Numbered from the stretch's first letter, positions 1 to 11,152 are shown. The stretch: DNA of 64,000 nt from Plazaster borealis (GCA_021014325.1 CM037461.1:5857501-5921500); one strand, 5' to 3'. Notes: generated from the letters alone by a model not told the origin. Numbers and translations: made by a program.

Positions 1-536
1 TATTTAGGCTCTCGTGAAGGCCTTTGGGCTTTATACACACATTGTGCCACAAAGCGTCGAAAAGTAGAGACCACATGCGTGCGCTCTAGTGGCGAAACCA
101 CGGGGCTTTTCCCAGCTTTATATTTTGGGGTTTTGGGGATTCTGTTTTGTTTTTTACTTCATAAAGACTCAAAAATCAATTATTCATAAGTTGTATAGAA
201 AGAAGTAAAGTGCTTAAAGGTTAACCAGTCACAATGCACAATAGGTTAATGTAAGCTGACCCCATCGCTTACGAGTGGTTTGGAATTTTGCTATTCCGGG
301 AGGGTAGCAGGAATCAAGAAACAAGGGAAAACATTAGAAGATACTGACAAGTTGGAAAAGGCTCTTGTGGCTTTGCCACTCACGTGTGGTCTCCGGTTCC
401 AGTTGCTTCTCGGCTACACTGCTGCCTAAACAACGAAGACCTTGACGAAAGGCTAATGCGTATATATATTTCATCGCTATGAAAAATGTAGTTTTCTAGA
501 CATACAATGATGTTCATTTATATTATTAAGTCTTAC
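1..536. other. Intron block of the CUB/LDLa host gene (duplicated)
   Basis: Non-coding. The block from a CTCTCGTGAAGGCC motif to the CUB exon edge recurs at about 32825-33363 with only scattered differences. It also recurs, split by an insertion, at about 25230-25330 plus 27650-28013. This is the intron 3' of the CUB exon on the minus strand and marks the boundary of a repeated exon module. No gene is seen inside it. Confidence 0.6.
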
Positions 537-904
537 CGACTGTGTCATATGTAGATGCAAGGACGACCAAATTTATAAGGAATGACCAATCTCGTAAAAT
601 ACTCCGTACTACGATTGTTACTCTGCTTTCAATGGAGAACAGCATAAATGGAATAGCTGTGCCTGAACTGGAATTCTTTTCAAGGAGTGGAATTCCGTTT
701 GCTATGTCAAGCCCATCAATCACTCTCATAACATAGTCATATCCGATAAACGCCGAAATGTCCAACTTTATTCTCGTTCCGTTTGGTTTCCTCAACGTCC
801 AGATGCAGTCATAACCAGCTGTTGTTGGAAGGTGAGTCTGGTAACCTGCGGTTATGGGGAATACTTCACCTCGACTCAGCGAAACGTCGGCCTACCGCAG
901 ATGT
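537..904 (-). pseudogene. CUB-domain exon with a 1-bp frameshift
   Basis: The minus strand encodes a CUB domain. Motifs such as WTLRKPNGT, DYVMRV and STYDTVG match the CUB exon at 28014-28382. CUB domains are about 110-residue beta-sandwich modules of secreted or membrane proteins. The exon is bounded by an upstream AG acceptor and a GTAAGA donor, as in the paralogue. It is 368 bp against 369 bp because one base is missing near 893 (GGTAGG instead of GGTAAGG), which puts the 5' part of the exon out of frame and soon meets TGA. Two compensating 3-bp indels elsewhere keep frame. It is a pseudo-exon unless the missing base is a sequencing error. Confidence 0.65.
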
Positions 905-926
905 CTGTTTTATTATTTAAAAAAAA

Positions 927-957
<31 letters not shown>

Positions 958-1403
958 TAATACTAATATAATACAGTTAATAATAATTCGACGTTCTCGA
1001 CGAATAACCCTCGAAAGTTTGTTGCCGTTTTCTCAACGAGTTTACACTGTATTCAGCTGAAACATTCACATGTTTTGCTTTGTTGTATTTTTCTTTAACG
1101 TTTGCCATAAACAAAAAAATCCGTGACCCCACCTTTAAATATGAGCCTTTTTTCATAGAGCTGCGTAAGAAGAAACTAGTGATTAAAATATTGCTGATAT
1201 ACAACCGCAACCAAGAAAGCAATCAAAAATGTTACATTGCCTGTTCTTGTTTAGCTGGTAACCTTATTCTTGTAAGTAAAATAATTATTGTTTTGTGCCT
1301 TGTTACTTTTCGTGCCTAAGCAGCTCTATGCAATTTGGCTCTTGAGTTTTTAGATTAAAAATTTGACAGCCACCGAAGTGGCATAGTCGTTGTAATTCCT
1401 TAC
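905..1403. other. Intron between CUB and LDLa-1 exons
   Basis: Non-coding. It contains a short (AAT)n microsatellite at about 925-960. From about 1000 onward it is homologous to 31660-32045, the same intron of the second module. No gene is seen. Confidence 0.5.
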
Positions 1404-1514
1404 CGCAGCCGAGTTCGTCTGTATAGTCGTCGCAGTCAAAGTGACCATCGCATATTTGTTCAAACAAAATGCATTTATTCGAATCGCACTGAAATTTCAG
1501 ACGATCACAGGTAC
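1404..1514 (-). CDS. LDL-receptor class A exon (LDLa-1), partial gene
   Basis: A 111-bp exon on the minus strand encodes one LDLa repeat with six cysteines and the calcium-binding signature CDGHFDCDDYTDELGC, preceded by FQCDSNKCI. LDLa repeats are about 40-residue disulphide- and calcium-stabilised ligand-binding modules of extracellular proteins. A CAG acceptor precedes the exon and a GTAAGG donor follows; both introns are phase 1, typical of shuffled LDLa exons. It is nearly identical to the exon at 32055-32165. The full gene extends beyond the window and no start or stop codon is visible. Confidence 0.8.
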
Positions 1515-1863
1515 CTGTTTAGCATAGAATGGGAGAATAAACGTGAAATGTCGGAATAATTTAAATTACTCTATACAAGCTTATTTGCTCGCACGCTTTC
1601 TTGCCAGCTTGCTTGTTGGCTGAATGGCTGCCTTACATTGGTTTCGATTTGTATATAAAAAAATGATTAAGACACGTTATTGAAATGTTAAAATAATTAT
1701 GGTAATGATGCAATTACAGACTTAAGTAAATCTGTTGTTCTCACAAATGTGTTACTTGCTCGTAACATCCCAGATACTGGAGATCTCAACTATAATGTCT
1801 GCTGCAATATAGACTTCAATATTTCTCACTGATGTGATGAACTGTGTGAATGTGATACTATTA
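1515..1863. other. Intron sequence, no gene
   Basis: This is the part of the LDLa-1/LDLa-2 intron left of the 22.1 kb insertion. It matches about 32166-32546 of the second module. Nothing coding is seen. Confidence 0.5.
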
Positions 1864-2099
1864 GGGAAGCCTTCTTTAACTAACCCCAAATATCCGCCGA
1901 AACCCGCGGGATCCCGACTTTAATGAGCTCATTATCTTCCTGTCAATTCACATAGCTGCATTTACGTCACACGAATATTCATGAGTTCTACTCAAGCAGG
2001 CTGGGGCAGTGGCTTCACAAAGGGACCAATTATCAGCACCTTAGCTGGGGATACTTAACAATCATGCAACAGGACCTGCCCGAGATCTTCAGAAATTGA

Positions 2100-2800
2100 G
2101 ATGTAACACTTTGATTGTTCCGCTTTGTTATGGCTGCTCGCTCCGCCGGACAAGCGCTAATCCGTTGTTGATACATTATATCTAGTCTTTCAAAAGGTTT
2201 CAGTAATGACTAGTATACGTTTTGGGAACTGAAAGACTTTACTAACTGAGGGAAAAAAATAATGTTTCAAATGACTTGAATTTTGTCTCCGTTTTCTCAA
2301 ACGCATGCATTTCATAAAACGTTTATATAAATTGCATTTTCAACCAACAAAAATGCGTTAGTAAAAGCCAAATTGTTTTAATTTTTTTATCGAGATGCCA
2401 CAAGGACTATACTACAAAATGTATACAATTCAGATTTCAGAAATTGATTGTTCCGCTTTGTTATGGCTCCTCGCTCCGCCGGACAAGCGCTAATCCGCTG
2501 TTGATACATCGGTACTACTCTTTCAAAAGGTTTCAGTAATGGTCACGTTTTAGGAACAGAAAGACATTACCATCTGAGAGAAAAAATAATGTTTCAAATG
2601 ACTTGAATTTGGTCTCCGTCTCCTCAAACGCTTGCATTTCACAAAACGTTTATATAAATTGCATTTTCAACCACCAAAAATGCGTTAGTCTATTCCTACC
2701 TCCATGGTAAAAGCCAAGTTGTTTATTTTCTTGTTATCAAGATGCCACATCTAAGGACTTTACTACACAATGTTTACACTTCAGATTTCATAAATTGTTA
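2100..2800. repeat. Tandem duplication, about 335-bp unit
   Basis: The motif ATTGTTCCGCTTTGTTATGG occurs near 2114 and again near 2448. It is followed both times by CTCGCTCCGCCGGACAAGCG and by the same sequence through TGCGTTAGT. The two units differ by small indels. The repeat lies in the left arm of the 22.1 kb transposon and has no counterpart in the right arm. Confidence 0.7.
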
Positions 2801-2814
2801 CGGAACGGGATGAA

Positions 2815-3575
2815 CTATAAAGCGCATGGGAAAACATAAACGGGACGGTAAAACAATATTATTTTTAACTGAGAAATAACCCAAGACAGGAAAACATTAA
2901 ACGGGACTGAGAAGTATAGGCCTAACGGGCGGAAAAATAATAAACGAGACGGAGAAATATCCAAGGAGAGGAAAAAATACTCGGGCGGAAACATAGGCAG
3001 CATTAATGTTAAGATGGGAACTGAGAAATAATATGGGACTGGAAAATAAGAGACAGGACTGAGAAATACCCCGGGACGGGGAAATATTAAATAATGGAAA
3101 GGAAAAATAACCAGAAGTTGTTTTTGTGAATTAAAACAGTTACAAAGTTTTGTTGCAATTGAATGATGTTTTCTAATGTTATTTTGGTCTTGCGTAAAGT
3201 ATTTGGGGAACGGGATTGAGAATTAATACGGGACAGGCGGAAAATAAAAGGGGACTCGACGGGAAACAACAGGACGGGGAAACAGGACGGGGAAATAATA
3301 AACGGGACTGAGAAATACCCCGGGACGGGAAAACATTAAGTATGGGACAGGAAAAATAACCAGAAGTTGTTTTTGTGAAATAAAAAAGTTACAAAGTTTT
3401 GTTGCAATGGAATGATGTTTTCTAATGCTATTTTGGTATTGCGTAAATTATTTGGGGAACGGGATTGAGAATTAATACGGGAAGGGAAAAAAGTAACGGG
3501 ACTGACAAGAAACATGGGAATGGATATGAACAAACAGAACGGGGAAAAACAAGACTCAGAAATACTCCGAAAGAA
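2815..3575. repeat. Degenerate GGGACGGGA/GAAATA minisatellite with a 240-bp higher unit
   Basis: Short imperfect units of the type ACGGGACTGAGAAATA run through the stretch. Two longer copies (about 3060-3240 and 3300-3490) share the intervening AACCAGAAGTTGTTTTTGTG segment. The open stretches seen here are consequences of the repeat and are not genes. Confidence 0.7.
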
Positions 3576-3867
3576 ATAGCTTTTTAACTAATGATGACAT
3601 TGCCGTCCAACATAGAGGAATCCTGTGTTGAATGTGGCACACAGTTTGATCACCCAAATCTGGAGAGTTTAACAAAAATTAATTTAGCATTAGTAATACA
3701 AATGATTTACATTTTGTAAAAACTCCCGACAAAATACTGTACTAATCAAGAGCCTGACTTTCAGTGAGTCACAACATTACTAGGGTAATCCCTTAACAAT
3801 TGACAGACCTAATAGCCAAACACCTACCAGACTTCTTTTGTTGTCGCGTTGCTTATTCAGACGTTAA

Positions 3868-4395
3868 TCCCTCTGGCAAGGGACTGGGTTTTACTAGTGA
3901 TCTTAGGTTTTGAACGTACGTCGGTCGGTTGACTACGTCAGAGCCAATGAACAGCTCTCGTAGGATAGCTCCACCCAAAATGTCCATGCACGACGGTCGT
4001 TGAATACAGTGCCTTTATTTTGAGTCATTAGCAGGTTGAATATTCATGCCTCAGCCTCAGCGATGACGAAACACCTGGATGCTTACCGCGCTATTCAAAA
4101 GCGAATAAATAGACGGTGCGCTTGTGACATACCGAATGACACAAAAGAGTCCCACAAAAGACAACGTGAGTGAACACCGAAGACAGTCTTACACTTAGAC
4201 TTGACCCAAGTCGAACTTTCGTCGAGTCCTTCGTCGTCTGATTAATCCACTGCATGCACTTTTTAACTCAGAATCGCAGCTTTATTTCACCACTTTGTTG
4301 TGCGCCCTCAATCGCCAAGAAAGTGCCAATCAACTGGATTCGAAAGTCCGACTTGATGAATCTGCCAGGAGGCACCCCCCCCTGCGTGATATGTA
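3868..4395. repeat. Left inverted arm of the 22.1 kb transposon
   Basis: The sequence around GATCTTAGGTTTTGAACG, GGTGGAGCTATCC and GACAACGTGAGTGAACACCG recurs in inverse orientation at 23555-23870 and, further inward, at 22195-22345. The right arm carries a 1.2 kb insertion that this arm lacks. No coding potential is seen. Confidence 0.65.
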
Positions 4396-5287
4396 GTTAT
4401 TCATTATGCATATGCAATAGTTTAAATAAGCAACACACGCGTCCGCTGCTGACCAATGAAATCAGTTCAATTTATGAGAACTAGCTAAAGTAGGTGTTCA
4501 CAATAACTCCACGGCGTTACATTGAGGTTAATATGTTTGTGATGGGAAGAGTCGATAGAATATATGAATATAAGCCAGACTCTTTAAGATAGATTTCCCT
4601 TTGTTGACGAAGTTCCGTTTTATGTTAAGGCCTATATATTTTTTAAGAGGGGTTCTGTGCAGGTGTAACAACGGACCGTTCTTACTGCACAATGAACCGT
4701 TAAACCACAAACATTACGTGATTTTAAACTTTGAATAAGTTAACAATTATGGGAAGAAAAATTATGAAAAAATATTCTTCAACAAGCTAAACTTTTGATA
4801 AATACATTCCCAAGTTTTGAAGAATTTCCGTTTATATTTTGATATTTTTAAGACATGTGAGGGTGTGACCATGGATAGTACGTATTAACTACGACGTTGC
4901 CCCGGTCTGCATGCTTCTCCAAACCCCTCGGACTCCCGACCATTCCGGTCCCGCTGCCAGTTCGTGGGGGCTGGAGCTCCGCAGAGCTGTAGCTCCGCAG
5001 GGGCCACGAGATTCACACGGCGTCAATGCAAAACCGATTCGTTGAGCCCAAACGGTCGTCATTTTAACAACTGAACAACACCCCCACTTAAATATTGATA
5101 TACTGGCGGAAAGACAGAATCTAAAGACCTTGTTCATGATACACGATGAGCCCCTGACGTTTGAGAACCATAGCATCCACCATCCAATCATGACCACTCT
5201 AAACAACCATTAAATGCACATCGTACCTTCACCACCAATAGTCGCCATTTTTCAAAACAAAGTTGTATGGCAGAGTTTCCAAGGAAG
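4396..5287. other. Interior of the outer transposon, no gene recognised
   Basis: About 0.9 kb between the left arm and Polinton A. Several short open frames exist on both strands, but none shows a recognisable domain or a biased composition. I see no function. Confidence 0.4.
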
Positions 5288-5293
5288 TCTTGA
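5288..5293. repeat. Target-site duplication TCTTGA, Polinton A left
   Basis: TCTTGA directly precedes the terminal repeat (AGTAGTATG) and is repeated at 22085-22090 directly after the other end (CATACTAC). Six-base duplications are the known Polinton/Maverick signature. Confidence 0.8.
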
Positions 5294-5593
5294 AGTAGTA
5301 TGAACTATGGGGGTTCTGGACCACCTTGCTTTGGGGTATATACAAATAGAGCACATGGGGTTTGCTCCCAGCTTTTTTGATAGGGGTCGCCCCGCTCTCT
5401 TGGCGGGCTGCTGGTTTTTGACCACTTTTGGGTTGGGGTATATATCAATAGAGCACATGGGGTTCTGGACCACCTTGCTTTGGGGTATATACAAATAGAG
5501 CACATGGGGTTTGCTCCCAGTTTTATTGATAGGGCTCGCCCCGCTCTCTTGGCGGGCTGCTGGTTCTAGACCACTTTTGGGTTGGAGTATATA
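5294..5593. repeat. Polinton A left terminal inverted repeat
   Basis: It starts AGTAGTATGAAC and contains two nested modules of about 160 bp. Each has GGTTCTGGACCACCTTGC, a GGGGTATATAC / AATAGAGCACATGG segment and GCCCCGCTCTCTTGGCGGGC. The inverse is found at 21786-22084. The left end has one extra A relative to the complement of the right end, an asymmetry shared with copy B. Confidence 0.8.
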
Positions 5594-5622
5594 CAATTAG
5601 ACATATACACTGCACCTACACG

Positions 5623-5823
5623 ATGGAGTGTGATAAGTGCCACAAGTTTTTTAAGAGGTACTACAACCTGAAGGGACACCTGGAGAACCGTAAGACACAT
5701 TGCTTACAAGAACCACGGCAATACATATGTGTGGATTGTGGTGGGGAGCTGAGCTGTAGCTCTTCCTTGTGGAGGCACAAGAAGATTTGCCCGGCACACC
5801 GCAGAACAAAAACTGTGATATAA
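5623..5823 (+). CDS. Small C2H2-type zinc-finger protein
   Basis: 66 codons starting at ATG in the conserved CACGATGGAGTGT context that also closes the other terminus. Two zinc-binding units are visible. The first has CDKCHKFF, a basic aromatic stretch and H/H/C ligands. The second has CVDCGGE followed by WRHKKICPAH. Copy B carries the same protein (55905-56099) with few changes. It lies immediately inside the terminal repeat, so it may bind DNA there as a regulator or terminus-binding factor; that is inference. It appears intact. Confidence 0.7.
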   Translation: MECDKCHKFFKRYYNLKGHLENRKTHCLQEPRQYICVDCGGELSCSSSLWRHKKICPAHRRTKTVI

Positions 5824-5885
5824 CTTTCGTCTACGAAAGTTGAACACGAGCTAAGAGCTGTGACAACACCAACGAAAACTGTTGT

Positions 5886-6090
5886 TTAGCTTCTTTTTTT
5901 TGAGATATGTACCTATGTCTTATTTTGTCTCGGCCACAGTTTCGGCATAGCTGTATTTACAGGGTATTGAAATATTTCTGCCTTTACGGATCTTTACTAA
6001 GTGGTACTTACAATATTACCCGCAGCAGCTCCTATTACAAAGATCAACTTCACCAACTTTAACCCAAGCACAAACATTGTGTCCTTTCAT
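5886..6090 (-). pseudogene. Remnant of small Cys-rich (zinc-ribbon-like) protein
   Basis: Counterpart of the intact gene at 55588-55818 in copy B. The start region (MKGHNVCAWVK) is retained. A deletion of about 28 bp near 5960 removes the CKSCG part of the second metal-binding knuckle and shifts the frame. It converges with the zinc-finger gene. Confidence 0.6.
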
Positions 6091-6216
6091 TTCGCAGATT
6101 GAATATCTCAGGTATGCATTTATGTCTAAATGGTTTTTATCATTAGGGGAATCCCCAATTTATTGCGCAATGTGCATGGGAAATTCCCAAAGTTTTGTAA
6201 AATGAACACTTCAATA

Positions 6217-7328
6217 GACACAATCGGCGACCGGTGTCACGTGACTTATAGTGGGTATACAATGTAAACAAACAGCGCGGTGTGTATGGAAAAACATGGT
6301 AGCATCCGAGTGCCACTGCTGTAAGGGGTCATGATTCATGTTGCATTTGTTGGTTGCAAGTTACGACACGATTTTAACTTTTCTAAATCCATCTGAAGTA
6401 AATATAATATTAATAATAATAATAACGTAAACTTTTGTAGCGCCAAAATCCGTCAAAAAAGACGGAAGTGTGGCCAGTTTTGCAATGTTGAAACGTTGTC
6501 GAAATGGTTTGGTAAAGCTCCGAAAAACAGTGGCACACAAACGATCCTGGAAGTTTTGTTTATAAAGGGAAGAGTGAAATCATACATGTAGCCGTGTACA
6601 AGCAAATCAGAGGATGAGATCATCATGTAGCCACGAATTTTTGTTTATGATATTCGATATAGGCATCATATTATTTTATGAGGGATTTTTAGTGGACATG
6701 CAAAGAAAATAGTTAGTCAAGACCGGTTTATACGCACTCAAGGTGTTCAAAAGGCTTATAATTTGTTATGGTTTATAATATGAAGATTCCCCTCGTAACG
6801 AGTGAGAAAAAAACGTTTGATGCGACAAGTACAGTTCTTTTTAGAAGGGGGGAGAGAAAAAACAGAGGAAGGGTCAAAGAAAAACCGCGGGAGGGCCGGG
6901 AGGGGCGGACGAAAAGGACAGACGGACCGAGGCAGAAACCAGAGGAGTGCCAAAGCTTCGGCTCCGCCCAGACAGTCTGCAGAAAATTAATGATGAGTTG
7001 ATGGGAGTGCGGGACTAAATATAACTATTTACGGCGGTAGCCAATGAGAGAAAGCAATCTGTATAGGGAATCGTTGTGTACTGTAACTTATGTCCCATGG
7101 CTCCGGTGAGGTCTCTGAAAATGACCAAGTTCGTGTATTGTTCAAGTTGGTAGGTTAAAAAAACAGTAGGTGATGGTTAAAACAGAGCTTTTCTTCGATG
7201 TTTTCAAGCAAACTGCCGACAATCCCATTGAGCTCCCCGTGCTTAAACACTGCGCGCGAGGGTTTGTTGTGATTCTGTACCCACTATACGTCACGTGACC
7301 ACCGCTAGCTGGAGTCGCCGATTGTGTC
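6217..7328. mobile_element. 1.1 kb TIR element inserted in Polinton A (TA-flanked)
   Basis: The ends are inverted: GACACAATCGGCGACC at the left and the complement of GTCGCCGATTGTGTC at the right. Each is followed inward by CACGTGAC and TATAGTGGGTA. Copy B lacks the insertion (about 55466), giving an empty site; it is flanked by TA at 6215-6216 and 7329-7330. No transposase is visible, so it is probably a non-autonomous element (MITE). TA flanks suggest Tc1/mariner or a similar group. Copy B lacks one TA at the site, so the exact duplication is uncertain. Confidence 0.75.
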
Positions 7329-7456
7329 TATTAGAGATATGTGTGTTGTAGGTTATGCTATCACCAGCAAACCTGATGCCCTCTACTGTTGGGGTTTGTG
7401 TGTTAATGACTCTCTATTAGAGAAATACGTCGTAGGTTATACTGTAACCAATATAA

Positions 7457-9991
7457 ATGACGAGTACTTCAAAAACGTTTAGAACGGTACAAGACTACCA
7501 AAATAAGATTCTAGAGCAGTTTGAATATAAAGAGACGGATGAGCTAGTCTTTAGGCAGACCCCACGGGTGATCGGGAAATATCTGCGGGGTTGGCAGATA
7601 GTTGTGCTCAAAGGGCATCTCCTTAGCGCAGACCCCAGAGCTTTTCTGGACGACGTGCGCTCTCAGATTTACCAAAAACTTGAGGAAGAGCTTAAAGCTT
7701 TAAACGGTATTAAGTTTCAGCTGGCTCTCAAGCTTCAGCTTCGGAAAGACAACCCTGATGAGATTGAGGAATACACAGATCCCGTGCTCCGCCACAAACA
7801 AGAGTCTGTTTTGCAGGCTAACGATATTAATGATGCACTAGGCAGGGCCTTTCCCCGCACCCAGGAGACGCTTGAAAAATGTACTCAAAGAGGCTCGGGG
7901 TGGACGGTTGACCACGTAGAGATGCTGTGGCTTGACATTGCTCGGTACCAGCCCCTGAGAGGCGGCTCATACATTCCACTACCCGCAGCGGTGAAAAGCA
8001 AGAAGGCGATCATCAACGTGAAGAACAATGATGATCACTGCTTGAGATGGTTCTTACGGTCTGCTCTCTTCCCCGCCAGAGCCCACACGGATAGGCCTTC
8101 CCAATATCCCACTGATGATGGCCTAGACTTCACAGTGATCGAGGCCCCTACTCCCTACTCTCAGATCTTGAAGGTTGAAAAACAAAACAACCTAGCTATC
8201 AACATATTTGGCTTGGAAAAGGGTGTTATCGTTCACGGGCTAAGCAAAAGGCCCATGGACATGCCCAGGATTAACCTCTTGCTGATCGAGAAGGCAGGCA
8301 AGTTTCACTACACCTGGGTCAAAAACCTAAACCGTCTTCTCTACCAAGAAAACAAGCACCGGGAGCGTACGCACTTTTGTGAGAGATGTCTCCATGGGTA
8401 TTCGAGAGAAGACCTCCTAGAAGCTCACAAGCCTGAATGCTGTGGGATCGGTCAGACGGCGGTGAGGGTAGAGATGCCAGAAGAGGGAAAAAATAAGCTG
8501 ACCTTTCAAAACCACCACAAGCAGCTTCCCGCCCCTTTCATCATCTACGCCGACTTTGAGGCTCTAACTACAAAGGTAGAGGGGTCCGAGCTGGACCCCA
8601 CGAAGAGCAACACTCGGAAGACGCAGCACCACGAGACTTGTGGCTATTGCTTTGTAGTCGTTCGCTGCGATTGACGGACAAAAACACCTGTAGAATACCG
8701 TGGGTGGGCAATGAGCCAGTCGCTGCCTACAGGCGGCTTTGAGTGGGTGGAGGAGCCGTTGTCTACAAAAGTTTTAACGGAGCATCCGGCAGACAGCCCA
8801 GAGGGCTACATCTTGGAGGTACACTTAGAGTACCCTGTATAGCTCCACGACGCACACAACGCCTATCCGTTAGCGCCAGAGCGCATGGCCGTTCAGAGAG
8901 AGTGGATGTCCGAGTATCAGCACAACCTTCAATCTAAACTTTCCTCTAAAAAGGTTTCAGGCAAAAGATCGGCACCAACAGGGGTTGAAAAGCTGGTACC
9001 CAATCTCCGCGACAAAGAACGATATGTGCTACACTATCGCAACCTACAGCTGTACCTCTCTCTCGGCATGCGCTTGAAGAAGATCCACCGGGCTCTTCGC
9101 TTTGAGCAGAGCCCTTGGATGGAACCCTACATCCGGATGAACACGGAGCACCGGAAGGAGGCAACCAGCGACTTCGAAAAGAACCTCTACAAACTCATGA
9201 ACAATAGTGTGTTTGGGAAAACGATGGAGAACCTACGCAAGCGGTCGACGTTAAGCTGGTGCGCAGTGATGAAGAAGATAAGCTAAGGAGACTTATTGCC
9301 AGCCCGGCTTTTGCTTGGGCAAATATCTTTGATGACAACCTCGCGGCGATCCAGGTTCATAAGAGCCGCCCGGTACTCAACCGGCCCGCCTACGTGGGTA
9401 TGAGCATACTCGACCTCTCGAAGCACCTTATGTACGACTTCTACTATAATCAGATAAAGGCTCGGTATGGTGATCGGTGTCAGCTCCTTTACACAGACAC
9501 AGACTCTCTCCTCCTTGATATCCAAACCGAGGATGTGTACAAAGACATAGCCGAAGACCAGAACCTCTACGACACATCTGACTACCCCAAAGAGCACTAC
9601 CTCCACAACACGGTAAACAAGAAGGTATTGGGTAAGATGAAGGACGAGTGCGCCGGGCGCCCCATCGCCGAGTATTTGGGGCTGCGGCCTAAGATGTACT
9701 CTATCTTCGAGGCTGGCGGGAATAACATCAAAAAAGCCAAAGGTGTGAAAAAGTCTGTTGTGAAGAAACAAATTCGACATGAGCAGTACAAAGAGGCTCT
9801 ATCACAAAAAAGACCTTCCGCCACGGGATGGATGTTACGGGCTGCACCTGAACAAGGTATCACTCTCCCCCTTGGACACAAAGAGGTGGATAGCTGAAGA
9901 CGGTGTCACCACACTAGCCTATGGACACAGAGATATTAATCAAACTAATCTATTGCAAGCAAAAGATAATCTTTTGCAGGCAAAAGATTAG
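7457..9991 (+). pseudogene. polB: Protein-primed DNA polymerase B, inactivated (copy A)
   Basis: Family B polymerase of the protein-primed type that would replicate the element. The N-terminal part is open to 8674, including a Cys/His knuckle (HFCERCLHGYS) and Exo I (YADFEAL). There GGA is changed to TGA. About 1 kb is then deleted relative to copy B (junction near 8700, TGG microhomology), removing the HNH-like insert, Exo II, Exo III and motif A. Motif B (KLMNNSVFGKT) survives; one base is lost near 9248 and motif C (YTDTDSL) continues in another frame. A deletion of about 25 bp affects the C-terminus. The last residues, NLLQAKD twice, come from palindromic repeats. Clearly non-functional. 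Confidence 0.9.
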
Positions 9992-10112
9992 TTATTCTGC
10001 AAAACAAACTTTTGAAGACGAAAGTTGGGATAACTTTATCAACGAGATTTTCGCCTAAACCAAACTTTTCTGTAGAAAAGTTTTCGTAGACGAAAGTTTA
10101 AGCAAAAGTTTA
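9945..10112. repeat. Cluster of palindromic micro-repeats between PolB and integrase
   Basis: A perfect unit at 9968-9989 has arms AATCTTTTGC and GCAAAAGATT. Another at 10063-10082 has arms AACTTTTCT and AGAAAAGTT. Overlapping TTTTCGTAGACGAAA-type and partial units make up most of the rest. The tail-to-tail spacer between polB and the integrase consists almost entirely of these repeats, which also form the C-termini of both genes. Confidence 0.8.
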
Positions 10113-11103
10113 ACAGGTGGCACCTGGGTGTTGGGAGGCACCACAAGTAGCTCTTCTCGTACAAACCCACGAGCCGGTACCCCACGATCTTTCACAAGAT
10201 AATAAAGAACAGGCTCTGCGGGCTTAGTGACTGAACGCCCAAGCCGGTGCACCCGGAGGGACCATACTGGGTCAGTTGCGCGACGACGCCCACCTTCCAG
10301 CTCACCTGGCTGGTAGAGGTACCGAATGCCCACGTCCGAGGGGAGCTTTTGCTCGTTGAGACCAACAGGTCGGTCTGCAATGGTAGAGGGCTTTTGTTTT
10401 ACCGATTTTGCCTTGATGGCTTCTGAGGGCTTTTTTTCCGTCAATCTGGTAACCTCTGTTTTCAGAGCTAAGACAACAGCGGGAAGTCGTGCTACCCACT
10501 CAGTTGACCCCTCATCATCTGGGAGACGCAGCTCTGCCGCATACTGATGCCCAAAGAGCTTTTCTGCTAGAGTTCGGTTGAATCTTTCCACGATGCCCTG
10601 CGCTCGATGCAAATCTTTTTCACCCCGTCGGACTTTGACACCATGTTTTTCCAGAGTCTGGGATACGGAGCCCATAAACTCACGCCCAGGGTCAACCTGC
10701 AGCAGCTTCGGCCACTTCAAAGGTCCCCGCTTGTAAATGCGGGACAAAGCAGTAGCCACCTCAGCAGATTCCTTTGAAGTCAGTGGTTCAGCTTCTTTGT
10801 AGCGGCTGGCAACATCAACTACGGTCAGGGCGTATTTGTAAATCTTTCGGCCCCTGGGCAGGCGATCGTGTGGAAGAAACAATAGGTCAGCTTGGTGGAC
10901 TTCATTAGGCACTGAAATATAAAATTTTGGGCAAGCACATGGCGATGGGCTGGGAGATATATCTGCCATATAGCTTGTGTCTTGAGCCAATCTTTACTCA
11001 CATCTTGAGTGACTTTTGCAGCCCCGGCTAGTTTTTGTACGGCCGCAAGTCCCTTCCAGTATCCTTGGAGGCTGTAGTACAATGCAGACAGTTTAGCATC
11101 CAT
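10055..11103 (-). pseudogene. int: Retroviral-type integrase (DDE), frameshifted (copy A)
   Basis: An rve-fold integrase that would catalyse insertion with a 6-bp duplication. Catalytic acidic residues sit in HQADLLFLP, VDPGREF and GIVERFNRTL, with 34 residues between the second Asp and the Glu. A C-terminal domain follows (RYLYQPGELEGG). The start is ATG at 11103 by homology to copy B, and the N-terminal segment includes GYWKGLAAV. One base is missing near 10930 (GTGCTTGCC versus GTGCCTCGCC in B), separating the N-terminal part from the catalytic core. The C-terminus (KLSSTKTFLQKSLV) is encoded by two palindromic repeats. Confidence 0.9.
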
Positions 11104-11152
11104 ATAAGTTTACGCCTGCAAAGTCTAACTAAACTTTTCTGAAGAAAAAAAA

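Noticed and set aside
5252..5596. Long open frames across the Polinton A terminus (QSKVVQNP / GSKPHVLYLYIPQ repeats)
   Set aside because: They are translations of the repeated terminal modules, occur in several frames and at all four ends, and have no domain.
6756..7001. Open frames of basic or Pro/Arg-rich peptides near 6.8-7.0 kb
   Set aside because: They come from a purine-rich tract inside the 1.1 kb non-autonomous insertion and occur in overlapping frames on both strands.
9945..10112. A CRISPR-like array in the palindrome clusters
   Set aside because: The units are short, variable dyads without regular spacers, and the context is a eukaryotic element.
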